64,000 nucleotides of DNA from Acanthochromis polyacanthus. Lineage: Eukaryota; Chordata; Actinopteri; Pomacentridae. The translations under genes and the position numbers were made by a program. The first letter of the stretch is position 1. Each line of letters starts with the position of its first letter. The notes below the pieces were generated by a model. It searched no databases, had not been told where the DNA came from, and was given only the letters and a program-made list of their open reading frames with translations. The DNA is taken from positions 25,343,361-25,407,360 of the forward strand of contig NC_067120.1 of assembly GCF_021347895.1 (NCBI RefSeq), written 5' to 3'. Of this stretch, positions 32,440 through 46,102 are shown in pieces.

Positions 32440-33611
32440 CTGTTAAATAGAAACAAATTTATCAGTAAAAATGACAGAATTTTTAAACATCAATTGATAC
32501 ATAATTAAAGACAGTAAAAACAATGTAAATTTATTCATTACAACAATGTTTCTTGAAGGTTTAAAAAGTATTCATTTGTCAATTCATTATCAATTTTACA
32601 AATGTACATATAAAATAAATAAATCACTTACTGTTGGATGTAGACGATTTACAGAAATGACTTTTTTGAAATAAAAACAGCGGAAATCCACCATCACTGA
32701 AACTCCATGCAAAAAGATCCCAGGCTGGGATTTGAACCAGTGATCTTATTGCTGCAAAGCAAAAGTGCTAACCACTGTGCAGTCCCCCTCCAGTCCTTGT
32801 TTTTTTTTTTTTTTTTTAAAGGAATAAGATCATGACAAAAATCATGTCTTAAAGAAGAATCGAGTAATAATAATAAATACTGAGATGAACTGAAATCTCT
32901 TTATTCACAAGTTATTTTTCATGACCCAGTGGCCTTAATATTCCTTCCTATTGTGTGACTTCACAGTGTCTAAGCCTGAACATTTTATAGACTACTTTAT
33001 GAAGCAGTTCATGAAACATTTTTATATGTAGCAATCAAAGCAATAATTGGCAGCTGGCAGTTGATTCAGCAGTACTGTTATTCTACAGACATCAGTAGAA
33101 AGCCATTCACACTGACACACAGTTGTTTTTATCTCCTCCAACTTCCCTGTTGGAGAACAAACATTTCATCATCCATCAATAGAGAAACCACAGTCAGTCT
33201 GTTGGTTCACCTTCAGCTCTAAGCAAACAGTTTGTGTTTGTTGCTGGAGGTTATCTGGTTTCGCCAGGTATCATGCCGCTGCCAATTCCCTGAAGCTGGG
33301 GATTTTCGAGGTGAAATATCTATCCCGCCTGGATTCAAAATCAGAAGCAGCTTTCAGAGCTGTGTTTGTAGAGTTACACTTACAGCTTAGAGAGCCCCTA
33401 AAGATGTTACTACATAATAAAATCAAGTATCAAACAATGTTTTGGAAACGACTGAAAATGGGAAAGATCTGGACAAACCAGGAAATCCTAAAGGCCTCAG
33501 TGTCCCTCACACAAGCTAGTTTGTATTACATCATGTGACATGTTCTGAAGTGCAACACATGAAAAATCTTGACCTTCTAGCCACATTCCAATTTCAGTTG
33601 CTGTTATTATT
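32440..33611. other. Intron/flank with a tRNA-like SINE fragment
   Basis: Apart from the SINE fragment at 32690-32795 I see no supported feature. The open frame near 33311-33538 has no recognisable motif. Confidence 0.4.
32690..32795 (-). mobile_element. tRNA-derived SINE fragment
   Basis: On the minus strand: GTGGTTAGCACTTTTGC (A-box region), then GGTTCAAATCCCAGC (B box) and GCATGGAGTTTCA, the head of a common fish tRNA-derived SINE. A 17-base T run (about 32800-32817) lies beside it. The tail is absent. Confidence 0.7.
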
Positions 33612-33895
33612 CCACCAAGGAATGAGGCAGAGTTATGTGATGATTGCCATTGATTTGTCTGCCTGTTAGCAACATTACTCAAAAATGGACAAAGATTTGG
33701 ATTAAATTTTCAGGGAAGGTCAGAAATGACACAAGGGCCAAGTGAGTAGATTTTGACAGTGATGTGGCTTATAGTCTGAATCCACAGGTTTGTTAAAGAT
33801 TGCGAGACAGCAGCATGGTGTCACTGTCAATGACAAGTAAACACTATGTCAGCTTCCTGATGGAGATCACATAATGGAGATGCCACTACAAAGTA
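33612..33895 (+). repeat. Interspersed repeat R1, copy 3
   Basis: GAGTTATGTGATGATTGCC, GGTCAGAAATGACACAAGG and AGTGATGTGGCTTATAG align with copy 1. Diverged. Confidence 0.7.
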
Positions 33896-33947
33896 CTAGT
33901 AGTCCTACTAGTACAGAGATATATTTGATGAAAACCTTGCTCAGGAC

Positions 33948-34476
33948 CTTAGACTAGGCTGAAGGTTCACCTTCCAACAAGACAATGACTCTAAGCACAC
34001 AGCTAAAATAATGAAGTAGTGGCTTTGGAACAACTCTGTGACTCTTCTTAAATGGCCCAGACAGATTAAACCCAATTGAGCATCTCTGGAGAGACCTGAA
34101 AATGGCTACCCACCAACGTTCACTATCCAACCTGAAAGAACTGGAGAGGATCTGCAAGGAGGAATGGCAGAGGATCCCCAAATCTAGTTGTGAAAAAGTT
34201 GTTACATCATTCCCAAGAAGACACATGGCTGTATTAGCTCAAAAGGGTGCAAGTACTCAGTCCTGAGCAAAGGGTCTGGATATTTATGGCTATGTGATAT
34301 TTCAAATTTTTTTTTAAATAAATCTGCGAAATATCTACAATTCTGTGTTTTTTTTGTCAATATAGGGTGCTGTGTCTGCATTAATGAGGAAAATGAACTT
34401 GAATGATTTTTTAGCAAATAGCTGCAATATAACAAAGAGTACAAAATTTAAGGTCTGAATACTTCCGTACCCACTG
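33948..34476 (+). mobile_element. Tc1-like transposon, 3' half
   Basis: TFQQDNDSKHTAKI (second catalytic Asp region) and a decayed WPRQIKPN...ASLERPEN segment on the plus strand, then a right terminus GGTCTGAATACTTCCGTACC ending CACTG. The first half is missing and stops interrupt the frame. Confidence 0.85.
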
Positions 34477-34496
34477 TCGGCAACACACACTTGTGC

Positions 34497-34563
34497 TCAG
34501 TAAAAGGTCATTTTGTTCGTGGGTACATCTATATTAAATAGCCATATTCTATGTTGCAGTAAT
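34497..34563 (+). repeat. Interspersed repeat R2, copy 3 (left part; resumes at 38347)
   Basis: R2 sequence up to GTTGCAGTAAT at 34563. It resumes at 38347 with TTATTTATTTTAATCAATAA and continues to 38464. The LTR element lies between, flanked by GTAAT. Confidence 0.8.
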
Positions 34564-35265
34564 TGTTAGGATTGGTGGGAGTGGTGAACCCAGGTGCAGA
34601 CAAAGACATAAACTTAATGCATAATTAAAGGATTTATTAACAAAACCAAAAAACCTTTAACAACTGAAAGCAAGACTTGGTGGACCAAAACTAATAGAGG
34701 AGGGAACTCAGGAGGGATAAACTAACTACACAACGACCACAGGAAGACTGAGAGAGAAGACCAAAACTAAATTAGACATCGACAACAGCTAGACTAAAAG
34801 GGAGACAAAACTAAACAAGACAAAGGCTACAGGAACACTAAGAGACTACAGCAGGGGAAACTACAGCTAACTAAAGAACAAAACTAGGATCTTACAACAA
34901 TGAGTCCAGTGGGGGTAGTCCGGAGAGGAGATGAAAGATGACAAAATCCAATAACTGAAAGTCCAGCGGAGGAGGGTAGTGAAGAATAACTGCATGTTTT
35001 GTCCTACTATGCACCAGCGAAGGCTGAGGGGAAATGGCCGAGCTTAAATAACAGGGAAGGGGACCAGGTGAATAGAGTGGAGCTGATTGCAACAGGTGAG
35101 AGTAATGCACTAATCAAATGATGAAACCAAGGGACGAGCGAAAGGGAGAGAGACAGAAGAGGAAGACAACAGACAGAGGGAGACAGAGACACACAAACCA
35201 AACCACACAGACAAGCCACAAACACAGAAGGAACCAACAGGCCGCAAGAGGGCTAAATCCTGACA

Positions 35266-37320
35266 GTACCCCCTCTCTACGTGTGCCTCCAGGCGCACAA
35301 CGAGTCGACACCAAAAGCACCAAGAAGAGGAGGGACAGAAACAAAAAAGCCAAGCGACGCAGGGTGGGTGGAGGGGGTCAGGACGGAGGGACAGAGACAA
35401 GAAACACGAGAAGGGCGGGTGAGGGGGTAAGGACGGAGGGCCAAAAAACAACCAGTCCACAGTAGTCCCGGGCGGCACGAAGGCGCGCAACAAAGGGCAA
35501 GTCCAAACAAAACAGCGTCCCAAGCAAGACCAGAAACCAAAAACAAAATACACTCCAAGAGGAGGGCGAAACCACTCTGGAGGCCGTCCTGGCCGGAGAC
35601 GGCGGCGAAACCACTCTGGAGGCTGTCCTCGGCGGCGAAGGCGAAGCCCCTCTGGCGCCCGGGCTGGAGACCGGCGGCGGCGGCCGCAGGCATAGGAACA
35701 GAGGATTCCACTGGAGGAGGGCCGGCTTCGGCGGCCTCGACACTCGGAGGGCCGGCGGCGGCGGCGGCCTCGACACTCGGAGGGCCGGCGGCGGCGGCGG
35801 CCTCGACACTCGGAGGGCCGGCGGCGGCCTCGACACTCGGAGGGGCGGCGGCGGCCTCGACACTCGGAGGGGCGGCGGCGGCCTCGACACTCGGAGGGGC
35901 GGCGGCGGCCTCGACACTCGGAGGGGCGGCGGCGGCCTCGACACTCGGAGGGGCGGCGGCGGCCTCGACACTCGGAGGGGCGGCGGCGGCGGCGGCGGCC
36001 TCGACACTCGGAGGGGCGGCGGCGGCGGCGGCCTCGACACTCGGAGGGGCGGCGGCGGCCTCGACACTCGGAGGGGCGGCGGCGGCCTCGACACTCGGAG
36101 GGGCGGCGGCGGCGGCCTCGACACTCGGAGGGCCGGCGGCGGCCTCGACACTCGGAGGGCCGGCGGCGGCCTCGACACTCGGAGGGCCGGCGGCGGCGGC
36201 GGCCTCGACACTCGGAGGGCCGGCGGCGGCGGCGGCGGCGGCCTCGACACTCGGAGGGCCGGCGGCGGCGGCGGCCTCGACACTCGGAGGGCCGGCGGCG
36301 GCGGCGGCGGCGGCCTCGACACTCGGAGGGGCGGCGGCGGCGGCGGCCTCGACACTCGGAGGGGCGGCGGCGGCGGCGGCCTCGACCCGCGCTGGAGCTG
36401 CGGCGGCGGCCTCGACCCGCGCTGGAGCTGCGGCGGCGGCCTCGACCCGCGCTGGAGCTGCGGCGGCGGCCTCGACCCGCGCTGGAGCTGCGGCGGCGGC
36501 CTCGACCCGCGCTGGAGCTGCGGCGGCGGCCTCGACCCGCGCTGGAGCTGCGGCGGCGGCGGCGGCCTCGACCCGCGCTGGAGCTGCGGCGGCGGCGGCG
36601 GCCTCGACCCGCGCTGGAGCTGCGGCGGCGGCGGCGGCCTCGACCCGCGCTGGAGCTGCGGCGGCGGCGGCCTCGACCCGCGCTGGAGCTGCGGCGGCCT
36701 CGACCCGCGCTGGAGCTGCGGCGGCGGCCCGCGCTGGAGCTGGAGCTGAGGCGGCGGCGTCGACCCCGCTCGGGAGCCAGGGCTGAGGCGGCGGCGTCGA
36801 CCCCGCTCGGGAGCCAGGGCTGAGGCGGTGGCGTCGACCCCGCTCGGGAGCCAGGGCTGAGGCGGCGGCGTCGACCCCGCTCGGGGACTGCGGCTGGGCC
36901 GTCCGAGGACGCGAAGCTTGGCGGCAGAAACTCCACGATGCTGGGGGGCGGCGAGGTTTGGGGGTTCTTTGAGCCCCGCTTCCGTCGAGACTTCTTTCGA
37001 GAAGGGGGCTTGTCAGAAAGCTGAAGTATGGAACCAGAAACAGCGGTCGGAGGGTTTCCACAGCTCACCGGAGAGTTCAAAAATTCAAGAAGGTAATCCG
37101 GTAAGTGGTTTATCAACTCAGGTCTCTTGGCGGCAGCCCTTCGTCCCAACACCACCAGTTCATTGGAATATTCTGGAACCAAACTATTTGCCCATTCAGT
37201 CCAAAATTTCACCAGGAGTTCGAGATACTGACGGTAATCGTTACAAGAAACAAAATAAAAGGCTTCTTGGGGGTCAACTGAGGACTCAAAGTCTGCTGGG
37301 TTTTCTGGTGGCTGGTGCAT
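35266..37320 (-). CDS. Gag-like ORF of the LTR element with repeat-rich C-terminus
   Basis: From ATG at 37318-37320 the minus strand reads MHQPPENPADFESSVDPQEA, then AFYFVSCNDYRQYLELLVKF, VLGRRAAAKRPELINHLPDY and a basic RKKSRRKRGSK. The first 130 residues look like a folded non-repetitive domain. The rest is encoded by GC-rich minisatellites (RRRPSECRG repeats) and the frame runs on into the 3' LTR, stopping at 35110. The other two minus frames are also open through the repeats (AAAPPSVEA and PPPLRVSRP versions), so length alone is not evidence. I do not recognise the domain. Confidence 0.45.
35709..36890. repeat. Three adjoining GC-rich minisatellites
   Basis: 35709-36384: about 24 units of CTCGACACTCGGAGGG plus GGC triplets (24-36 bp). 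36385-36730: about 11 units containing CTCGACCCGCGCTGGAGCTG. 36748-36890: about four units containing GTCGACCCCGCTCGGGA. Unit lengths vary by multiples of three. Confidence 0.95.
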
Positions 37321-37595
37321 AATGTTAGGATTGGTGGGAGTGGTGAACCCAGGTGCAGACAAAGACATAAACTTAATGCATAATTAAAGGATTTATTAAC
37401 AAAACCAAAAAACCTTTAACAACTGAAAGCAAGACTTGGTGGACCAAAACTAATAGAACAGGGAACTCAGGAGGGAACTCAGGAGGGATAAACCAACTAC
37501 ACAACGACCACAGGAAGACCAAAACTAAATTAGACATCGACAACGGCTGGACTAAAAGGGAGACAAAACTAAACAAGACAAAGGCTACAGGAACA

Positions 37596-37911
37596 GGGCG
37601 GCTGTGGCTCAGGTGGTAGAGCGGGTCGTCCAATGATTGAATGGTTGGCGGTTCGATTCCCGCTCTCGCCTAGTCATGTGCTGCATGCCGAAGTTTCCTT
37701 GGGCAAGATTCTGAACCCCGAATTGCCTACCAGTGACTGTTCCACTGGTGTGTGAATGTATACTGACTGATGTTGCAGGTTGATTAGCAACCTGCACATT
37801 AGTGTGTGAATGTGTGTGTGTCTGGGTGAATGGGAGCAATTGTTGTAAAAGCGCTTTGAGTACTCTGATGAGTAGAAAAGCGCTATATAAGAGCAAGTCC
37901 ATTTACCATTT
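37596..37911 (+). mobile_element. tRNA-derived SINE (full length) in the right LTR
   Basis: The head GGGCGGCTGTGGCTCAGG and a B box GGTTCGATTCCCGC are typical pol III promoter parts. The body includes TTCCTTGGGCAAGATTCTGA and the tail AAAAGCGCTATATAAGAGC then CCATTTACC. AACA is duplicated at 37592-37595 and 37912-37915. It is absent from the left LTR, so it inserted after the LTR element. This SINE type is common in acanthomorph fish. Confidence 0.92.
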
Positions 37912-38466
37912 AACACTAAGAGACTACAGCAGGGGAAACTACAGCTAACTAAAGAACAAAACTAGGATCTTACAACAATGAGTCCAGTGGGGGTAGTCCG
38001 GAGAGGAGATGAAAGATGACAAAGTCCAATAACTGAAAGTCCAGCGGAGGAGGGTAGTGAAGAATAACTGCATGTTTTGTCCTACTATGCACCAGCGAAG
38101 GCTGAGGGGAAATGGCCGAGCTTAAATAACAGGGAAGGGGACCAGGTGAATAGAGTGGAGCTGATTGCGACAGGTGAGAGTAATGCACTAATCAAATGAT
38201 GAAACCAAGGGACGAGCGAAAGGGAGAGAGACAGAAGAGGAAGACAACAGACAGAGGGAGACAGAGACACGCAAACCAAACCACACAGAAGCCACAAACA
38301 CAGAAGGAACCAACAGGCCGCAAGAGGGCTAAATCCTGACAGTAATTTATTTATTTTAATCAATAACTAATTTTTTTTAATGCTGTATTTCTTACAATGC
38401 CACAAAGGGGAATGAACAGACTTGGTGGAGTACTGAGTTCTCTTAGTGAATTTCTAGTTCATTATA

Positions 38467-39062
38467 CACTCAACAAAAATATAAACGCAACACTTTTGTG
38501 TCTGCTCCCATTTTTTATGAGATGAACTCAAAGATCTAAAACTTTTTCGACACTTTTTCCTGATTAGACACCATGATTAGTGCACAGGTGTGCCTTTGAC
38601 TGCCCACAATAAAAGGCCACTCTGAAAGGTGCAGTTTTGTTTTAAGGGGGGGGGGGGGGGGTCCAGAGCATCCCGAACATGCTCAATGGGTGACATGTCC
38701 GGTGAGTATGCTGGCCATGCAAGAACTGGGACGTTTTCAGCTTACAAAAATTGTGTACAGATCCTTGCAACATGGGGCCGTGCATTATCCTGCTGCAACA
38801 TGAGGTGATGTTCTTGGATATATGACACAACATGGGCCTCAGGATCTCGTCACGGTATCTCTGTGCATTCAAAATGCCATCAATAAAATGCACCTGTGCT
38901 CTTCATCCATAACAGATGCCTGCCCATACCATAACCCCACCGCCACAATGGGCCACTCCATCCACACAACATTGACATCAGAAAACAGCTCACCCACACG
39001 ACGCCACACACGCTGTCTGCCATCTGCCCTGAACAGTGTAAACCGTGATTCATCCGTAAAGA
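38467..39062 (-). mobile_element. Tc1-like transposon fragment (second family)
   Basis: The left terminus CACTCAACAAAAATATAAACG follows a TA. The minus strand encodes FTDESRFTLFRADGRQ, VWRRVGELFSDV and FIDGILNAQRYRDEILRP in broken frames, i.e. the first catalytic Asp region onward. A run of 16 G lies at 38646-38661. It is cut at 39062/39063 by the LTR of gypsy B, so it was the target of that provirus. Confidence 0.85.
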
Positions 39063-39756
39063 TGTTGCACCTTCAACAGACACGAGTCACGTTCCGTCTC
39101 AGCTCTGCAACTTTTTTTATTCTTTCCAGTTCACTTCGGGGTAATTCTTCTTCAAAGCGCTCGGAATCACATAGTACAACGACAGATCAACGAAAAAACT
39201 ACCACGACCACCACGCCGGCCGATGACGTCACATGCACTATGACCCAACCCGGTCTCACAAGGATTCGTGAAACTGTCACGTAAATTAATCTATGGTTTC
39301 GTGCGCACCAACACAATTTTCTCATGTTTTTCGTGGTGCACACAACGAAATTCAAACCAATGTATTTCAAACAGAGGATATTTCGTGCCACTCAGAACAT
39401 ATTTAAAACTACTGCAACTACAGGTTTGATTTTATTTTCATATCTGAATCTTAATCACACCTGAATAGAACGTTTAATTAATCAAATATTCCTCGTGTGT
39501 CATATTTCTCCTCGGTCAGATTTAAGCGAGTTAGGGCACTTTGAATGGGTAATTATATTTTTAATGTAAAAGCGTTGCGAATCCAACGCTATATTTTGCA
39601 TTACATTGTACCATATTTATAATGTAATGCAGGGGTTGGCAATTAGATGTGGCTTCGGGCCAAAATTTGTGTAAACATCATTTGGCCGTTTGACCGAAGG
39701 GCCGGTGCGCTGGTATCTATTAAAGAATTTTGTTTAGTGGGTATCCGATGCCCATA

Positions 39757-39830
39757 TAGCTCAGCATGTTAAGCAGGTGACTCTTGTACAAGAGCTGGTT
39801 TCCGACGCGGGTTCGATTCCAATCTGCTGT
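39757..39830 (+). repeat. tRNA-like block, left arm of element L copy 2
   Basis: TAGCTCAGCATGTTAAGC and GCGGGTTCGATTCC resemble pol III A and B boxes. There is no matching acceptor stem. An inverted twin is at 42262-42350. Confidence 0.6.
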
Positions 39831-40067
39831 GTTACAATAAAACAAATAGATGGAAGTAATATAAATTATAGAGTATCAACATCATTCACACATATATATA
39901 ATAGATAAAAGTTATATATCAGAGAAAATTATTATATAAATCACATATAGACTATCAATAAATTCATACATATATATTAAAAAAGATATGTCAGGAAATG
40001 ATATTATATATATATATATTGTTTTATATAGAAATATGTGTTCATTAGTCAGTATTTTGTTTATATA

Positions 40068-41697
<1,630 letters not shown>

Positions 41698-41888
41698 TAT
41701 GTATATATAGCGTAGTCATATATTGTCTCTTCAAATTATTAAAATTATTGACTTTACTGCTATTATCTGCTTCTCTAACATATATTAGTGTGTGTGTGTT
41801 TACAGTGTTTGCAAAATACCTGTCTACAGTCAAGCTTAATTTCAGAATATTCTATTACCTATTATTATTATTATCTATTATTCCCGCT

Positions 41889-42047
41889 ATGAATATTACT
41901 ATGTTCACCACCCCATTGATTTACACCTGCATTTTGTGCTTCATGGCGCTAGGTGTGCTGTTTGCATGTTGGACATTGTTTTACACAGACACCACCGAAG
42001 AAGAAAGGTGCCGAAGTGCTGCACGTTTTTTTTTTTTGTTTTTTTAA
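41889..42047 (+). CDS. Short hydrophobic ORF carried by element L (copy 2)
   Basis: ATG at 41889. MNITMFTTPLIY, a hydrophobic segment to CWTLFY, then TDTTEEERCRSAARF. Same peptide as 24851-24689. The same reservations apply. Confidence 0.35.
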   Translation: MNITMFTTPLIYTCILCFMALGVLFACWTLFYTDTTEEERCRSAARFFFLFF

Positions 42048-42261
42048 TTGAAACAGGAGTCTGTCCGAATGAATGTCCAATGGGTTAGGGGTTGTCCATG
42101 AGTTTGATATCTTCAATCATGTTAAAAAGTTTTACAGCAGTCCGTTTTTTCATATGTTTCAGTGATGAGAAGAATAGAGAAATTTTTTTATGAAACATAT
42201 TAAAAATAGGTTTACATTTTAGAAATCTGCATTTGTGTATGAAAAATTTCCCTAATATTAT

Positions 42262-42350
42262 AATACAGCAGACTAGAATCGAACCTGCATCAGAGACCAG
42301 ATCCTGTACAAGAGTCACCTGCTTAACATGCTGAGTTATATGAGCATCGG
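42262..42350 (-). repeat. tRNA-like block, right arm of element L copy 2
   Basis: Inverted counterpart of 39757-39830, with the B-box-like sequence AGAATCGAACCTGC on the plus strand. Confidence 0.6.
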
Positions 42351-43008
42351 ATACCCACTAAACAAAATTCTTTGATAAATACCAGCGCACCGGCCCTTCG
42401 GTCAAACGGCCAAATGATGTTTACACAAATTTTGGCCCGAAGCCACATCTAATTGCCAACCCCTGCATTACATTATAAATATGGGACGATGTAATGCAAA
42501 ATATAGCGTTGGATTCGCAACGCTTTTACATTAAAAATATAATTACCCATTCAAAGTGCCCTAACTCGCTTAAATCTGACCGAGGAGAAATATGACACAC
42601 GAGGAATATTTGATTAATTAAACGTTCTATTCGGGTGTGATTAAGATTCAGATATGAAAATAAAATCAAACCCGTAGTTGCAGTAGTTTTAAATATGTTC
42701 TGAGTGGCACGAAATATCCTCCGTTTGAAATACATTGGTTTGAATTTCGTTGTGTGCACCACGAGAAACATGAGAAAACTGTGTTGGTGCGCACAAAACC
42801 ATAGATTAATTTACATGACAGTTTCACGAATCCTTGTGAGACCGGGTTGTATGACCTCAATAGTTATGTAGAATATAACTAGTAACTATTGTATTTAGTT
42901 TTTTACATTTTTTAACACTTAATGACATCTTAATTATTGGCAATGTAAAATATGAAAAATTAAAAAAAAAAACGAAATAATAATGCCATTTATTTCTAGG
43001 CCTCAGCA

Positions 43009-43633
43009 CCCTCCCCCACTAAATAAAATGTTGCCAAACATTTTCTCAGTTTTTAAACTATTGAACACTAGATGAAAAGGTAAGTAAACAAGTATGTATG
43101 ACACACAACACATTTTTTTCCTTTTCAGGACAATGAGGTTACTAGCAATCCATTTTTTTTTCTTCACAAAAGTCTCTCTTGGCTACAATACAGGATGAAA
43201 TGTTCATAGTCCATAAGTACTGAAGGGTGCATCGTCCGTAGAAGCATTGGTGGGCCCCCCAAATCTTCGCAAATGGGACAAGGAAATTACCATCTACACC
43301 CAAAACTGTGCACACATTTCATAGCCAGGTTCTCTGTGTCTATTCTGTCAGTGTACACACTACTAATTCCCTCTTTCTAGTATGTACCCCACTGCTGTCT
43401 TGCTCCAAAATACTAACATACTGTAATAACCTTCAGTTTCTGAACTTATTATTAAAATAAATGTTCAGATAACCTGTTTGCATATTCTGTAATGTGTGTC
43501 AATTACTCCAGTCTTCATGAACTATAACTCGTGTAGCAAGTCAACAATAAACTAACTTTTTAAAGTATCTCTTGTGTGTGTAAATCTCTATTCATGACAA
43601 AAAGGATACATACATGATGATCTTGTCAGCAGG
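43009..43633 (-). other. Purine tract and untranslated region of gypsy B
   Basis: AGTGGGGGAGGG on the minus strand at 43020-43009 touches the 3' LTR. The remaining 600 bp between the pol stop and the tract has no ORF of note; no envelope-like gene is seen. Confidence 0.6.
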
Positions 43634-44182
43634 TCATGACTGGTTCTGGAGGGCTCTCTCACACTGACAGGAGGCTGTCAGCTGCCGAAACGTCGGCTGG
43701 CCTAGCTGGTCATAGGTGTAGGCACGCCTGGGCTGTCGAACTCTTCTCGGCCTTTCCCTCCAGGTTGCAGCGTCACTCTGCTCATCCTCGGATTCCACAG
43801 CTGGAGCATTGGTCTTTTCCTCTGCACTATGTCTCTCCTCCACATGTTCCTCTTCAGGATGCTCTTCAGGTACAATCACACCCTCAGGTCTGTTTCTGAG
43901 CCTTTCACTCCTGGGGCAGAACTCTTTTGCTTCAACATTGAGGGGCAGGTCTGGAGGTCTTACTGCTGTCCATATGGGATACTCCTCCTCACTGGAACTG
44001 TCTGAGTCACCTGGATAAGTGTCGTGTTTGGCTATATGTTGTCTCTGTGTTCTTTGTTTTGTTTTACTTTGACTGTCTTTCTCTTTCAAATTGGATTCAC
44101 ACCTCTCTGGTTTCTCCACCAGATAAGGGCATGGCAGGAGTAGGTTTCGGTGTAACACACGTCTTCTTCCTGTTCCTTGCAA
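43634..44182 (-). pseudogene. gypsy B pol C-terminus
   Basis: 182 residues: LQGTGRRRVLHRNLLLPC, then an acidic region and RRVRQPRRAYTYDQLGQPT before the stop at 43634. This is the tail after the integrase in fish gypsy polyproteins. Joined across the X unit it reads in frame from the gag-protease ORF (EPL then QGTGRRR), meaning that RT, RNase H and integrase had been deleted from the host provirus before X inserted. Confidence 0.7.
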
Positions 44183-44227
44183 TTGTAACCCCCATAAAAA
44201 TCTAGCGTCTTATTCAAGTGAGTAATT

Positions 44228-46102
44228 TTATTGGTAAATTAAAATAAGTGTCCATTCCCGAATGGGTCCATGAACACACCTTTCACATAGATGAGGTCGT
44301 CGTGAAAGTGCATCCGCATCACCGTTTTTCTTCCCAGCCCGATAGAGTAGCTTAAACGAATAGGTGGAGAGTGCAGCTAACCAGCGATGTCCTGTTGCAT
44401 CCAGTTTTGCTGTTGTCAAAATATATGTGAGCGGGTTGCTGTCAGTAACCACAGCGAAATCTGCCCCATACAAATAATCTTGAAACTTCTCGGTAACGCT
44501 CCATTTTAAGGCGAGAAATTCTAGTTTATGGGCAGGGTAACGGCTCTCACTCTGTGATAGACCACGGCTGGCATAGGCTATTACTCGAAGTTTTCCCTCC
44601 TGCTCTTGGTACAATGCTGCCCCAAGTCCAGTCACGCTGGCATCAGTGTGTAGAATGTATGGACGAGACAGGTCTGCAAATCCTAGGACTGGAGCAGTGG
44701 TAAGCTTTTCAATTAACAGTTCAAAAGCGCTTTGACATTTTGGACTCCAACGTTCACCAAAGGGCTGGCTTGGACTGTAAGTTGGTGATTTCACAGCTTT
44801 CTGATTCTTTGGCTTTCGAGCAGGTGAGTAACCACGAGTCAGGTCATTCAGTGGCTTTGCGACGAGAGAATAGTCTTTTATAAAACGACGGTAGTATCCT
44901 GCAAAACCCAGAAAAGATCTCAATTGTTTTAATGTTTGTGGAATTGGCCAGGTTTTGATGGTTTCTATTTTTTCAGGGTCTGTTTGAACACCTTGCTCTG
45001 AAACTATGTGGCCCAAATAACGGACGAAAGTTTGGAAGAATCGACACTTTTCTGGCGACAGTTTCAACCCATATTCACGCAGCCGGTTTAGTACTCGCAA
45101 TAGCCGTCGCTCGTGTTCCTCCAATGTATCCGAATAGATTATTAAATCATCCAGAAACACGAGCACTTCTTTCAGATGAAGGTCCCCCATATACCGTTCC
45201 ATCAAACGTTGAAATGTGCTCGGCGCATTTGTAACACCTTGGGGCATCTGGTTAAACTCCCAGAACCCGAGAGGGGTGACGAAGGCAGTCTTTGCTTTAT
45301 CTTCCTCGCTCATCGGGATCTGGTAATAACCAGACTTCAAGTCGAGTACGGAAAACCATTTTGAACCAGTGAGGGCTGAGAATGATTCTTCAAGATTTGG
45401 TAAAGGATATGCATCTTTAATTGTCTGGAGGTTCAATTTTCGGTAATCAATGCACAATCTGACTTGGCCGTTTTTCTTCCGAACCACCACAATAGGAGAT
45501 GCAAAGGGCGATGATGATTCCCTTATAACACCGGCTTCCAGAAGTTCACGCAGGTGGTGCCGGACGGCTTCGATATCCTGCGGATGGATAGGCCGGGCTC
45601 GCTGTTTAAATGGTGTATTGTCGTGAAGCGGAATGTGGTGTTTTACGGCTTTTGTGCATCCGAAATCCAGGTCATGTTTGGAAAAGACCTCTGAGATGTT
45701 ATTTAACCTCTCTGTGACCCTCTTCTTCCATTCAGGTGACAATGGGGAATCACCGAAATTGAAACTCAAGTTAGTAGATTGTTTCTCAGCTGGAAGGTCA
45801 GTCACATGATGTTCAGACAAGATACAAGCATACGTCTCAAGATCCGCAATCACACTGTAAGGTGGGATGAATGTGTCTTGCTCTGACTCATTAGTGATTA
45901 CCACTGGAATCTTATATGGAGGTAAAGTTGGTAGACGAACAAGACAACTGCTGACACACAAACCTCCTGGCAGGGTGGAGGTAGGATGTTGGACGAGGGC
46001 GCTATGGTTGAATATTGGAGAGGAGACTTTTGCAGAGCCTTCAATAACAACAGTGCGGCCGGCCGGTACACACACTGGTGCCTTACTTAAAAGCTGTACA
46101 AC
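44228..46102 (-). pseudogene. gypsy reverse transcriptase-RNase H ORF inside X
   Basis: A long open frame, starting in the protease-RT connection (VVQLLSKAPVCVPAGRTVV). RT blocks: IPLHDNTPFKQRARPIHP, LCIDYRKLN, VLDLKSGYYQIPM, the intact catalytic FLDDLIIYSD and GYYRRFIKDYS. RNase H: LHTDASVTGLGAAL, KLEFLALKWSV, VVTDSNPLTYI and DADALSRR, all four acidic positions present. It breaks after RRPHL into the left X terminus, so integrase is absent. N-terminally it is cut by element L copy 4 at 46103. Confidence 0.92.

Larger units (their letters stand above)
34564..38341 (-). mobile_element. Young non-autonomous LTR retrotransposon with minisatellite core
   Basis: Target duplication GTAAT at 34559-34563 and 38342-38346. 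Direct LTRs: 34564-35265 (702 bp) and 37323-38341 (1019 bp because of a SINE). Both start TGTTAGGATT and end CCTGACA on the plus strand; on the minus strand they read TGTCAGG...CTAACA. The LTRs differ by only a few changes, so insertion is recent. A purine tract GTAGAGAGGGGG (minus strand) touches the 3' LTR (35266-35280). No canonical TGG primer site follows the 5' LTR; the internal ORF begins two bases in. There is no RT, protease or integrase. Confidence 0.88.

Noticed and set aside
33311..33538. 75-residue ORF MKYLSRLDSKSEAAF
   Set aside because: No ATG start in the genomic frame (GTG), no motif, no splice or promoter support.
36741..36890. CRISPR-like array
   Set aside because: Regular short repeats without unique spacers in a eukaryotic LTR element; they are minisatellites.
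35110..37368. 752-, 594- and 325-residue proteins in three overlapping minus-strand frames
   Set aside because: They are produced by triplet-length GC-rich minisatellites that lack stops in any frame, and the first runs through both LTRs. Only the N-terminal 130 residues from 37320 were kept as possibly coding.
37596..37911. tRNA gene
   Set aside because: The tRNA-like head continues into a SINE body and tail with flanking duplication.
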